DNA of 5,025 bases from an uncultured Endomicrobiia bacterium (lineage in GTDB: Bacteria > Elusimicrobiota > Endomicrobiia > Endomicrobiales > Endomicrobiaceae). Location of the stretch: positions 1-5,025 of the forward strand of contig CAJOOL010000207.1 in the NCBI GenBank assembly GCA_905236115.1, written 5' to 3'. Shown here piece after piece: positions 1 to 5,025 of the stretch. A program made the translations under genes and the position numbers. The notes below the pieces were generated by a model that had not been told where the DNA came from, ran no database searches, and saw only the letters and a list, made by a program, of their open reading frames with translations. How positions within the stretch are numbered: the first letter of the stretch is position 1; the number at the start of each line of letters is the position of its first letter.

Positions 1-80
1 AAAAAAAAACTCGCAGGACAACTAAAGGAAAAGTTCCGCCTCTTTATAGGCAAAATCTGCTTCGGGCTTTGCTCATTCAT
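1..80 (-). other. Short open reading frame running off the left edge, doubtful
   Basis: An ATG at 78-80 on the minus strand opens a frame of 26 codons with no stop before the window ends. It begins MNEQSPKQILPIKRR and ends in phenylalanine codons made by the A9 run at the edge. The only purine-rich stretch upstream (AGGA) lies about 14 nt from the ATG, which is too far for a good ribosome-binding site. An open frame this short is expected by chance, and I recognise no family. It could be the start of a small protein, or part of a non-coding or repeated intergenic sequence. Confidence 0.12.
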
Positions 81-100
81 AATTAATCAGCATTTCCTAA

Positions 101-121
101 AGAAAATAATTTGCCGGGCAA
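101..121 (-). terminator. Weak terminator-like hairpin downstream of tRNA-Glu
   Basis: On the minus strand TTGCC and GGCAA (111-121) form a very tight inverted repeat with a single-base centre. In practice this is a 4-bp stem with a 3-nt loop. It is followed by the T-rich stretch ATTATTTTCT. A separate run of six T lies between the tRNA 3' end and this hairpin. The position fits the end of the tRNA transcript, but the stem is short, so this is only a candidate. Confidence 0.25.
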
Positions 122-130
122 TAAAAAATC

Positions 131-204
131 CGCTGCCAACGGGATTTGAACCCGTGATCTCCGCCTTGAGAGGGCGATGTCCTGGACCGCTAGACGATGG
201 CAGC
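131..204 (-). tRNA. tRNA-Glu, anticodon CTC
   Basis: The minus strand folds as a complete 74-nt cloverleaf. The acceptor stem is GCTGCCA with TGGCAGC (7 bp), the D arm is GTC...GAC, the anticodon stem is TCGCC with GGCGG, and the T arm is ACGGG with CCCGT around the loop TTCAAAT. The anticodon loop CTCTCAA places CTC at positions 34-36, so it reads the glutamate codon GAG. The CATCGTCTAGCGG segment is typical of bacterial tRNA-Glu, and so is the discriminator base G at 131. The genome does not encode CCA after the discriminator (the next bases are GATTTTTT), so CCA must be added by a nucleotidyltransferase. No intron or mismatch in the main stems was seen beyond a T-G pair at the base of the anticodon stem. 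Confidence 0.96.
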
Positions 205-237
205 AGATATAACCGTTACAACTTTAGTAAAGGACTT

Positions 238-266
238 ATTATACTAAAATAATTTATATTTTACAA
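238..266 (-). promoter_or_regulatory. Sigma70-like promoter for tRNA-Glu
   Basis: On the minus strand TTGTAA (261-266) is followed by exactly 17 bp and then a perfect TATAAT (238-243). Transcription would start near 231, giving a leader of roughly 25 nt before the mature tRNA 5' end at 204. The sequence from the ATPase stop codon to this promoter is AT-rich and shows no strong terminator, so some read-through from the ATPase is also possible. Confidence 0.72.
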
Positions 267-309
267 TTTCTTGTCCGGTTTTCTGATTCCCGATTGCATA
301 TTTCTCTTC

Positions 310-3063
310 TTATTTTTCATTGCTGATTGTTTTTTTATCTTGTCTTTTTTTTACAATATTGCCGACAAACTTGCTTATCCCTATAACACTGTAAATTATA
401 AAGCCTAAAATAAACAATCTGCCCCAAGCTGCCGCACTGATACCGGCAACAGCAAAGAACGAATTTACCGGAGGAACATACAGGAATATAAACTGTGTTG
501 CAAACATTATAAATACACCCAGCCAAATATACGGATTAGACCACAGACCCAATTGGAACATAGACTTAGTCATTGAACGGCAGTTAAACAGATACATACT
601 TTGACATACTATAAATACAGATACGGCCACGCCTCTTGCCTGTGCCAAAGTGGAACCGTGCGTTATTTCATAATCAAACAACACAAATACACCCGTAACA
701 ATAATAATAGGAATTATAATATTTCTGTAAATAAATATTCCGTCCATAATTCTCATTTTCGGGCTGATAGGTTCGCGTTCCATTATACCCTCTTCTTTCG
801 GTTCAAACGCAAGCATCATACCTAAGAACAATGCCGTTGACATATTAATCCATAAAATTTGTGCAGGAGTTATCGGAAGTTCCGCTCTGTTTAAAAATAT
901 TGCCGTCATCATTGCAAAACCTTGTGCCATATTCGTAGGCAGTGTCCAAATAATAAACTTTCTTATATTATCAAATACCCCTCGTCCCTCTTCAACAGCG
1001 GAAACTATGGAAGCGAAATTGTCATCGGTTAAAACCATATCCGCAGATTCCTTTGCAACTTCCGTTCCCGTAATACCCATAGCCACGCCGATGTTAGCCT
1101 GTTTTAATGCAGGAGCATCATTTACGCCGTCGCCCGTCATTGCAACAATGTTGCTTCTGGACTGCAAAGCACGGACAAGCCTCAGCTTCTGTTCCGGAGT
1201 CACTCTTGCAAATACGTGATAATTTTCCGCTATATCTTTCAGTTCTTCATCATCATATTTTTCCAGCTCTTTTCCCGTAACCGCGGTATAATTGGGATTT
1301 TCTCCTTTCACTATTCCGATAGCCTTTGCTATTGCCGAAGCCGTAAGTGCATGGTCGCCGGTAATCATTTTTATTTTAATTCCCGCCGTATGGCATTTCT
1401 TTACTGCATCTATCACTTCCGGTCTTGCAGGATCAATCATTGCCTGAAGCCCTACGAAAGTTAATCCCTCGGCAATGTCGCTGTGGCGGATTTGTAAATT
1501 TTCGGCAGGCATTTCCGTATAAGCAAAACATAAAACCCTTAAACCTCTTGCCGCCATTTCGTTTGCAACTTTTAAGATTTCCGTTTTATCAAAAGAAACT
1601 TTTTCGCCTTTAGCATCAATCATATAGGAACACATCGTCGTGATTTTCTCTACGGCACCTTTTACAAATGCAATATTATTGTTATTGTCTGCATTTTTGT
1701 GCAGTGTTGCCATATACTGGTACTGAGATTCAAAAGGTATTGCATCAAGTCTTTGATATTTCTGTTCGGTGTTTCCGTCAATATTTGCTTTCACAGCCGA
1801 TACTATCAACGCCCCCTCGGTCGGGTCTCCCTGTATATCGTTTCTTCCGTCAATATTTATTATTTTTGCATCGTTGCACAGATAACCTGCTTTCAAACAA
1901 ATTCTTAATGCTTTGGAATATTCTATATCAACATATTCTTCCGTATCTTTAATTTTTATCTGTCCGTCCGTGGAATAGCCCGTCCCCAAAACTTCAAAAT
2001 TTTCACCTGCACAATACATTTCCGTTACCGTCATTTGGTTTTCCGTCAACGTTCCTGTCTTATCGGAACAGATTACCGTCGTGCTTCCGAGAGTTTCCAC
2101 CGCGGGAAGTTTTCTGATAATGGCTTTTCTTTTTGCCATTCTGGTAACACCTATCGCAAGCGTTATCGTCATTGCCGCGGGAAGCCCTTCCGGGATTGCA
2201 GCCACAGCCAAACCGATAGCAGCCAAAAACATTAGGACCCAGTTTTGGTCATGATAAATACCGACCGCAAAAGTAACAACGGCCATTGACATAATCAGCC
2301 ATATCAAGAATATGGAAAACTTCGCCATTCTCTGAGTAAGAGGCGTATCCAGCACATCTGCAGCGGAAATCAAGCGTGAAATTTTCCCCACTTCCGTATT
2401 GTCACCGGTTGCTATAACCACACCTTTGCCGCTTCCGTAAGTAACAAGCGTTGAAGCATACAACATATTTTTTCTGTCGGCAAGAACCGTAGATGCAGGA
2501 AGAATATCAACGCTTTTTTCAACCGGAAGAGATTCTCCGGTAAGTGCGGATTCGTTTATCTGAAGTTCTCTGGAAGAAATAAGCCTGATGTCGGCGGCTA
2601 CCTTATCGCCGGAAACAAAAAACAAAATATCGCCGGGAACAACTTCGGAAGAATCAATGTGCATTCTTTTTCCGTCTCTGATAACTACAGCCTGTGTTGT
2701 CATGGATTTGGCGAGAGCTTCCAAAGATTTTAATGCTTTTGACTCCTGTATAAAACCTACAATTGCATTTACCAGCACCACGCCGAAAATAACGCTGCAG
2801 TCGGGATACTGTTTTAAAAACAATGTAACAAACCCGGATACTATCAGCACATACAAAAGGCTATTATGAAACTGAAGAAAAAATCTTTTTACCGGTCCGT
2901 CGCCTTTTTTCTGTGTTAAAATGTTTTTGCCGTATTTCTGCTGTCTTTCGGCAATTTCGGTTTCGCTCAGGCCTGTTTCACCGTTACTGTCAAAATGTTT
3001 CAGCACATTGCCGGCCTCAATGCTGTGCCACAACGTTTGAATGTTTTCTTTTTGATTTTCCAT
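310..3063 (-). CDS. P2-type cation-transporting ATPase (CtpF/PMA1/Mna-like)
   Basis: This is an inner-membrane pump that uses ATP to move cations, 917 residues long as usual for P2 ATPases. In order it shows a cation-ATPase N-terminal region (about 10-80), TM1-TM2 (about 68-106), an A domain with TGES (175-178), TM3-TM4 (about 249-307) with PEGLP (291-295), the phosphorylated Asp334 in DKTGTLT, an N domain with KGA (468-470), the P-domain motifs TGD (568-570) and TGDGVNDAPALK (from 643), and six C-terminal membrane helices (about 702-900). All catalytic motifs are intact. There is no heavy-metal CxxC domain at the N terminus, which excludes P1B. The TM6 sequence NMSTA followed by LAFEPKE resembles the group that includes mycobacterial CtpF, Synechocystis PMA1 and the Na+-ATPase Mna. 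The ion could therefore be Ca2+ or Na+. By my alignment to SERCA, E771, D800 and E908 correspond to Gln714, Ala744 and Gln821, so a standard two-site Ca2+ pump is doubtful. The ATG start has a good ribosome-binding site. Confidence 0.93.
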   Translation of the reverse strand: MENQKENIQTLWHSIEAGNVLKHFDSNGETGLSETEIAERQQKYGKNILTQKKGDGPVKRFFLQFHNSLLYVLIVSGFVTLFLKQYPDCSVIFGVVLVNAIVGFIQESKALKSLEALAKSMTTQAVVIRDGKRMHIDSSEVVPGDILFFVSGDKVAADIRLISSRELQINESALTGESLPVEKSVDILPASTVLADRKNMLYASTLVTYGSGKGVVIATGDNTEVGKISRLISAADVLDTPLTQRMAKFSIFLIWLIMSMAVVTFAVGIYHDQNWVLMFLAAIGLAVAAIPEGLPAAMTITLAIGVTRMAKRKAIIRKLPAVETLGSTTVICSDKTGTLTENQMTVTEMYCAGENFEVLGTGYSTDGQIKIKDTEEYVDIEYSKALRICLKAGYLCNDAKIINIDGRNDIQGDPTEGALIVSAVKANIDGNTEQKYQRLDAIPFESQYQYMATLHKNADNNNNIAFVKGAVEKITTMCSYMIDAKGEKVSFDKTEILKVANEMAARGLRVLCFAYTEMPAENLQIRHSDIAEGLTFVGLQAMIDPARPEVIDAVKKCHTAGIKIKMITGDHALTASAIAKAIGIVKGENPNYTAVTGKELEKYDDEELKDIAENYHVFARVTPEQKLRLVRALQSRSNIVAMTGDGVNDAPALKQANIGVAMGITGTEVAKESADMVLTDDNFASIVSAVEEGRGVFDNIRKFIIWTLPTNMAQGFAMMTAIFLNRAELPITPAQILWINMSTALFLGMMLAFEPKEEGIMEREPISPKMRIMDGIFIYRNIIIPIIIVTGVFVLFDYEITHGSTLAQARGVAVSVFIVCQSMYLFNCRSMTKSMFQLGLWSNPYIWLGVFIMFATQFIFLYVPPVNSFFAVAGISAAAWGRLFILGFIIYSVIGISKFVGNIVKKRQDKKTISNEK

Positions 3064-3070
3064 TTTTATG

Positions 3071-3077
3071 TCCTCTT
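3071..3077 (-). promoter_or_regulatory. Ribosome-binding site of the ATPase gene
   Basis: AAGAGGA on the minus strand lies 7 nt before the ATG at 3063 and supports that start. It immediately follows the T-tract of the 3079-3101 hairpin, so folding or termination there could affect access to it. Confidence 0.7.
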
Positions 3078-3078
3078 G

Positions 3079-3101
3079 AAAAAAAATACTTCGTATTTTT
3101 T
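3079..3101 (-). terminator. A/U hairpin with T8 tail before the ATPase gene
   Basis: AAAAAATAC (3081-3089) and GTATTTTTT (3093-3101) are perfect 9-bp inverted arms around a 3-nt loop, read GAA on the minus strand. On that strand the hairpin ends in eight consecutive T, as an intrinsic terminator would. The stem has only one G-C pair, so termination may be weak. It sits right before the ATPase ribosome-binding site. It could end the metXW transcript, attenuate ATPase expression, or be a repeat element with no termination role. Confidence 0.4.
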
Positions 3102-3135
3102 CAGCTGATAAGCTGAGACAGCCAAGCAGCTGAGA
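3101..3135. repeat. Small hairpin plus AGCTGAGA direct repeat
   Basis: TCAGCT (3101-3106), loop GATA, AGCTGA (3111-3116) form a perfect 6-bp hairpin. AGCTGAGA occurs twice, at 3111-3118 and 3128-3135, so the second copy can also pair with the TCAGCT arm in an alternative fold. The composition is richer in CAGCTG words than the flanking DNA. This may be a short intergenic repeat unit; I cannot name a family. Confidence 0.5.
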
Positions 3136-3148
3136 TGTTTATTGTACA

Positions 3149-3171
3149 TTGTTATTACTTCGTAATAACAA
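3149..3171. repeat. Perfect 10-bp hairpin over the metW stop codon
   Basis: TTGTTATTAC (3149-3158) and GTAATAACAA (3162-3171) are perfect inverted arms with a 3-nt loop, GAA on the minus strand. The hairpin contains the metW TAA stop at 3155-3157. Its core TACTTCGTA (3156-3164, plus strand) is identical to the core of the hairpin at 3081-3101 (3087-3095). No long T-tract follows on the minus strand, so it is more likely an mRNA 3'-end stabiliser or repeat than a terminator. Confidence 0.5.
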
Positions 3172-3772
3172 AAATCGCCTGCTGGGCGAATAAGTTCGGC
3201 ATTATATAACAAAATCTGCTGTTTGTTATAAAATATTTTTCCACTACTTTATAATTCTTTTCTTTACAGAAAATTTCAAAATCTTTCACACTTAAACATC
3301 TTATATTCGGCGTATCGTTCCAGCCGTAAGGAAGCGTTTTCGTTACAGGTGCTCTTCCTCCGAAAAACAGCTTCATCCTTGCACCGATATGTGCAAAGTT
3401 CGGAAACGCCACGATAACTTTTTTCCCTATTCTCAGACATTCTTTCAACACTTCGTCAATTCTTTTCACCTGCTGAATGCTCTGGCTCAGTATCACAAAA
3501 TCAAAAGTATTATCCGGATAAAAATCCAACGCCCCGTCAATATCGGAATGCACCACGCACAGCCCTTTTTCCACGCATTTGTATATGGCTTCTTCGCTGA
3601 TTTCCACACCCTGAGTATTGGCCTGTTTGTTCTGTTCCAACAGATACATCAGGTCGCCGTTGCCGCAGCCCAAATCCAAAACTTTAGCTTTTTTTGTAAC
3701 TATATCGTTAATCTTCAAATGAGATAATAAAAAATTTTTATTCTTCGCTTTTTTCACCACCGAAAACCTCAT
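3155..3772 (-). CDS. metW: Methionine biosynthesis protein MetW
   Basis: This 205-residue cytoplasmic protein of the MetW family has a class I SAM-dependent methyltransferase fold. Visible signs are the SAM-binding glycine loop VLDLGCGNGD (31-40), GVEIS (55-59) at the end of strand 2, SDIDGALDF (76-84), FDFVILSQSIQ (90-100), and the long family signature from PNFAHIGARMKL (124 onward) through TLPYGWNDTPNIRCLSVKDFE (146-166). MetW accompanies MetX in many genomes, and in Pseudomonas putida metW is genetically needed for methionine synthesis; its chemical role is unsettled. It overlaps the end of metX by 35 bp, implying one mRNA and coupled translation. The ATG at 3772 has no evident Shine-Dalgarno sequence. 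A GTG at 3758-3760 (codon 5) lies 6 nt after GAGG and is an equally good or better start, giving 201 residues. Confidence 0.92.
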   Translation of the reverse strand: MRFSVVKKAKNKNFLLSHLKINDIVTKKAKVLDLGCGNGDLMYLLEQNKQANTQGVEISEEAIYKCVEKGLCVVHSDIDGALDFYPDNTFDFVILSQSIQQVKRIDEVLKECLRIGKKVIVAFPNFAHIGARMKLFFGGRAPVTKTLPYGWNDTPNIRCLSVKDFEIFCKEKNYKVVEKYFITNSRFCYIMPNLFAQQAIFVITK

Positions 3773-4868
3773 TATGCAATTTATTTAAAAAGTTTTTAAT
3801 TAAATGAGTTTCATCTTTCACTTCCAAAAGAAACGCATCGTGTCCGTAAGTGGAATGTATATTGCAGTAAGTAACTTCCTGATTTTTCATTTTCAAAAAT
3901 TTCACTATATTTTCCGACTGATACGGCGGATACAGCCAGTCCGACTCAAAAGATATTACAAGGAATTTTATATCGGCATTTTTTTCTTCCGAAAGAAACT
4001 CGTCTTTCTGCACGTCAAAATGATCTATCGCCTTGGATAAATACAAATAACTGTTGGCATCAAACCTTTTTACGAAAGAACTTCCGCGGTATCTTAAATA
4101 CTGTTCCACCTCAAAATCCGCATTGAAATTAAACTCCGCCTTTTTTTCTTTATCCTGCTCTATGGGAAATTTCTTCTGCATTGAATAGTCGCTCATATAC
4201 GTAATATGTCCGAGCATTCTTGCAACAGCCAATCCTCTGTCGGGTTCGTCGCCGCCGTAATAATGCCCGTGTGACCACCTTACATCCGACATTATCGCCT
4301 GTCTGCCGACTTCATTAAATGCTATCTGCTGAGGGGTGGATTTCAACGTTGCAGCAATAGGCACCGCACAGTAAATAAGCTCGGGATAATCCATTGCCCA
4401 TTGAAGTACCTGCATACCGCCCATGGAACCACCCGCTACGCAGAACAATTTGGTTATGCCTAAAAAATTTACAAGTTTTTTTTGAAGTTTCACCATGTCG
4501 GAAATTGTTACCGCAGGAAAATCCGTTCCGTAAGAAACTCCCGTATCGGGGTTTATTTCTTCCGGTCCGGTGGTTCCGGCACATCCGCCAAGAACATTGG
4601 ATGCTATAACAAAATATTTATCTGTGTCAAAGGCTTTTCCTTTGCCGACCATAGCATGCCACCAGCCCGGTTTTTCATCACCTTCGTGATAGCCTGCACA
4701 ATGTGCATCACCGGTAAAAGCGTGCGTTATCAGCACGGCATTATTTTTTCCCTCGTTCAGTTTCCCGTAAGTTTCGTAAGCTACGGTAACTTTCTGCAGC
4801 ACTTTGCCGCTTGTAAGAGAAAAATTATTGAAAGTATAATATTTTGTTTCTACAATTTCTTTTTTCAA
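3738..4868 (-). CDS. metX: Homoserine O-acetyltransferase MetX
   Basis: This cytoplasmic alpha/beta-hydrolase-fold enzyme transfers an acyl group from acyl-CoA to the hydroxyl of L-homoserine, the committed step to methionine. Its 376 residues match the usual family length. Markers in order are VAYETYGKLN (29-38), HAFTGDAH (49-56), the family hallmark NVLGGCAGTTGP (91-102), INPDTG (105-110), and the nucleophile elbow GGSMGG (146-151) with Ser148. The other triad members are Asp310 in SFESDWLYPP and His343 in YGHDAFL. The start is a TTG at 4866-4868. A TAG stop lies in frame a short way upstream, no ATG or GTG lies between them, and the first in-frame ATG would be codon 73, inside the conserved core. 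Some MetX proteins use succinyl-CoA rather than acetyl-CoA, and the sequence by eye does not settle this. No sulfhydrylase or cystathionine gamma-synthase gene lies in the window. Confidence 0.95.
   Translation of the reverse strand: MKKEIVETKYYTFNNFSLTSGKVLQKVTVAYETYGKLNEGKNNAVLITHAFTGDAHCAGYHEGDEKPGWWHAMVGKGKAFDTDKYFVIASNVLGGCAGTTGPEEINPDTGVSYGTDFPAVTISDMVKLQKKLVNFLGITKLFCVAGGSMGGMQVLQWAMDYPELIYCAVPIAATLKSTPQQIAFNEVGRQAIMSDVRWSHGHYYGGDEPDRGLAVARMLGHITYMSDYSMQKKFPIEQDKEKKAEFNFNADFEVEQYLRYRGSSFVKRFDANSYLYLSKAIDHFDVQKDEFLSEEKNADIKFLVISFESDWLYPPYQSENIVKFLKMKNQEVTYCNIHSTYGHDAFLLEVKDETHLIKNFLNKLHNEVFGGEKSEE
3767..3770 (-). promoter_or_regulatory. Shine-Dalgarno favouring a GTG start for metW
   Basis: GAGG on the minus strand (inside AATGAGG) lies 6 nt before the first of two consecutive GTG codons (3758-3760, then 3755-3757). 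It overlaps the ATG at 3770-3772, so it cannot serve that ATG. The region upstream of the ATG is A/T only, with no purine-rich site. This argues for initiation at GTG, within the last codons of metX. Confidence 0.45.
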
Positions 4869-4870
4869 CT

Positions 4871-4882
4871 TCCTGCTCTCCC
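4871..4882 (-). promoter_or_regulatory. Ribosome-binding region of metX (TTG start)
   Basis: On the minus strand GGGAG (4878-4882) lies 9 nt before the TTG start. A second purine motif, AGGA (4871-4874), is only 2 nt away and probably too close. The GGGAG spacing supports TTG at 4866-4868 as the initiation codon. Confidence 0.5.
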
Positions 4883-4901
4883 GGATATTAAAAAACTATG
4901 A

Positions 4902-4935
4902 TTATCGGAAAATATACTTATCTGAAAGCCGATAA
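4902..4935 (-). promoter_or_regulatory. Inverted repeat in the metX leader
   Basis: TTATCGG (4902-4908) and CCGATAA (4929-4935) are perfect 7-bp arms enclosing 20 nt. In the mRNA they would form a long-loop hairpin about 20-35 nt upstream of the metX ribosome-binding site. I could not match it to SAM-I (no characteristic GA-rich junction core) or to any other methionine-related riboswitch by eye. Confidence 0.35.
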
Positions 4936-4973
4936 AAACAGTATACATATATATGTATATGCTGCATATACTG
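4934..4973 (-). promoter_or_regulatory. Long hairpin and T5 tract in the metX leader, possible attenuator
   Basis: On the minus strand CAGTATA (4967-4973), a 5-nt bulge TGCAG, CATATA (4956-4961), loop CATA, TATATG (4946-4951) and TATACTG (4939-4945) form a 13-bp stem interrupted only by the bulge. Five T (4934-4938) follow. The 5' half can instead fold on itself, GTATAT-GCAGC-ATATAC (4955-4971), which would break the long hairpin. The DNA also contains the perfect 18-bp palindrome TATACATATATATGTATA (4942-4959). It lies between the promoter and metX, so it may be an attenuator or an operator for a dimeric repressor. Confidence 0.4.
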
Positions 4974-4994
4974 CTCCGCTAAAGATAAAATTAT

Positions 4995-5023
4995 ATTATA
5001 GTATTTTTTATTGGAAAAGTAAA
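4995..5023 (-). promoter_or_regulatory. Putative promoter of the metXW operon
   Basis: On the minus strand TTTACT (5018-5023) is separated by 17 bp from a perfect TATAAT (4995-5000). A second overlapping TATAAT lies at 4990-4995. The -35 box matches the consensus poorly. Transcription would start near 4987-4988, giving a leader of about 120 nt before the metX TTG. The promoter lies at the window edge and its upstream context is unseen. Confidence 0.5.
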
Positions 5024-5025
5024 AA

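Noticed and set aside
205..309. Intrinsic terminator between the ATPase and tRNA-Glu
   Set aside because: Only a 3-bp CGG/CCG pairing was found and no T-tract follows it, so no terminator is called.
335..526. 63-codon minus-strand frame at the 3' end of the ATPase gene
   Set aside because: It is a frame-shifted reading of the ATPase C-terminal membrane helices, and the main frame is uninterrupted.
3389..3727. 112-codon open frame on the plus strand
   Set aside because: It is antisense to metW and covers the conserved SAM-binding region. Its histidine- and phenylalanine-rich composition is that of a shadow frame.
4315..4584. 89-codon minus-strand frame inside metX
   Set aside because: It is an alternative frame of the intact metX gene, with an arginine- and glycine-rich shadow composition and no independent ribosome-binding site recognised.
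4482..4901. 139-codon open frame on the plus strand
   Set aside because: It lies antisense to metX, which has full family motifs and a catalytic triad. The antisense translation has no recognisable domain and runs into the metX leader.
4869..4990. SAM riboswitch or T-box in the metX leader
   Set aside because: I looked for the SAM-I core and for the T-box AGGGTGGNACCGCG motif and found neither. The hairpins present do not match these classes by eye.
1..5025. CRISPR array, insertion sequence, toxin-antitoxin or defence system
   Set aside because: There are no regularly spaced repeats, no transposase or defence motifs, and no small gene pairs. The genes are ordinary metabolic, transport and tRNA genes with consistent orientation.

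Overview
The window is an AT-rich bacterial segment in which every convincing gene lies on the minus strand. Reading right to left in the direction of transcription, the order is: a promoter and structured leader, homoserine O-acetyltransferase (metX), MetW (metW, overlapping metX), a hairpin-rich spacer of about 90 bp, a 917-residue P2-type cation-pumping ATPase, and a tRNA-Glu(CTC) with its own promoter. The left edge holds about 130 bp with only a weak terminator-like hairpin and a short open frame that runs off the end.

Organism: this is a low-GC bacterium. Its tRNA gene does not encode the 3' CCA. The metX-metW pair indicates methionine synthesis from homoserine through an O-acyl-homoserine intermediate. 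That pair occurs in several phyla, so I cannot name a lineage from this sequence alone.

Layout: 4869-5025 holds a sigma70-like promoter, a long imperfect hairpin followed by a T-tract (a possible attenuator or operator), and a second inverted repeat. metX (3738-4868) appears to start with TTG. metW (3155-3772) overlaps metX, so the two are almost certainly co-transcribed and translationally coupled. Its true start may be a GTG at 3760 rather than the ATG at 3772. The spacer 3064-3154 carries two hairpins with the same TACTTCGTA core, a third small hairpin and an 8-bp direct repeat. The last hairpin ends in eight T on the coding strand, directly before the ATPase ribosome-binding site. The ATPase fills 310-3063, and tRNA-Glu (131-204) follows after a 105-bp gap that contains the tRNA promoter.

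Function: MetX activates homoserine for sulfur incorporation, and MetW is its usual partner, a SAM-dependent methyltransferase-fold protein. The ATPase is unrelated metabolically and is probably a separate or attenuated transcription unit. I see no defence system, mobile element, CRISPR array or evident new multi-gene system. The most interesting items are the metX leader structure, the paired hairpins before the ATPase, and the loss of acidic ion-binding residues in the ATPase.
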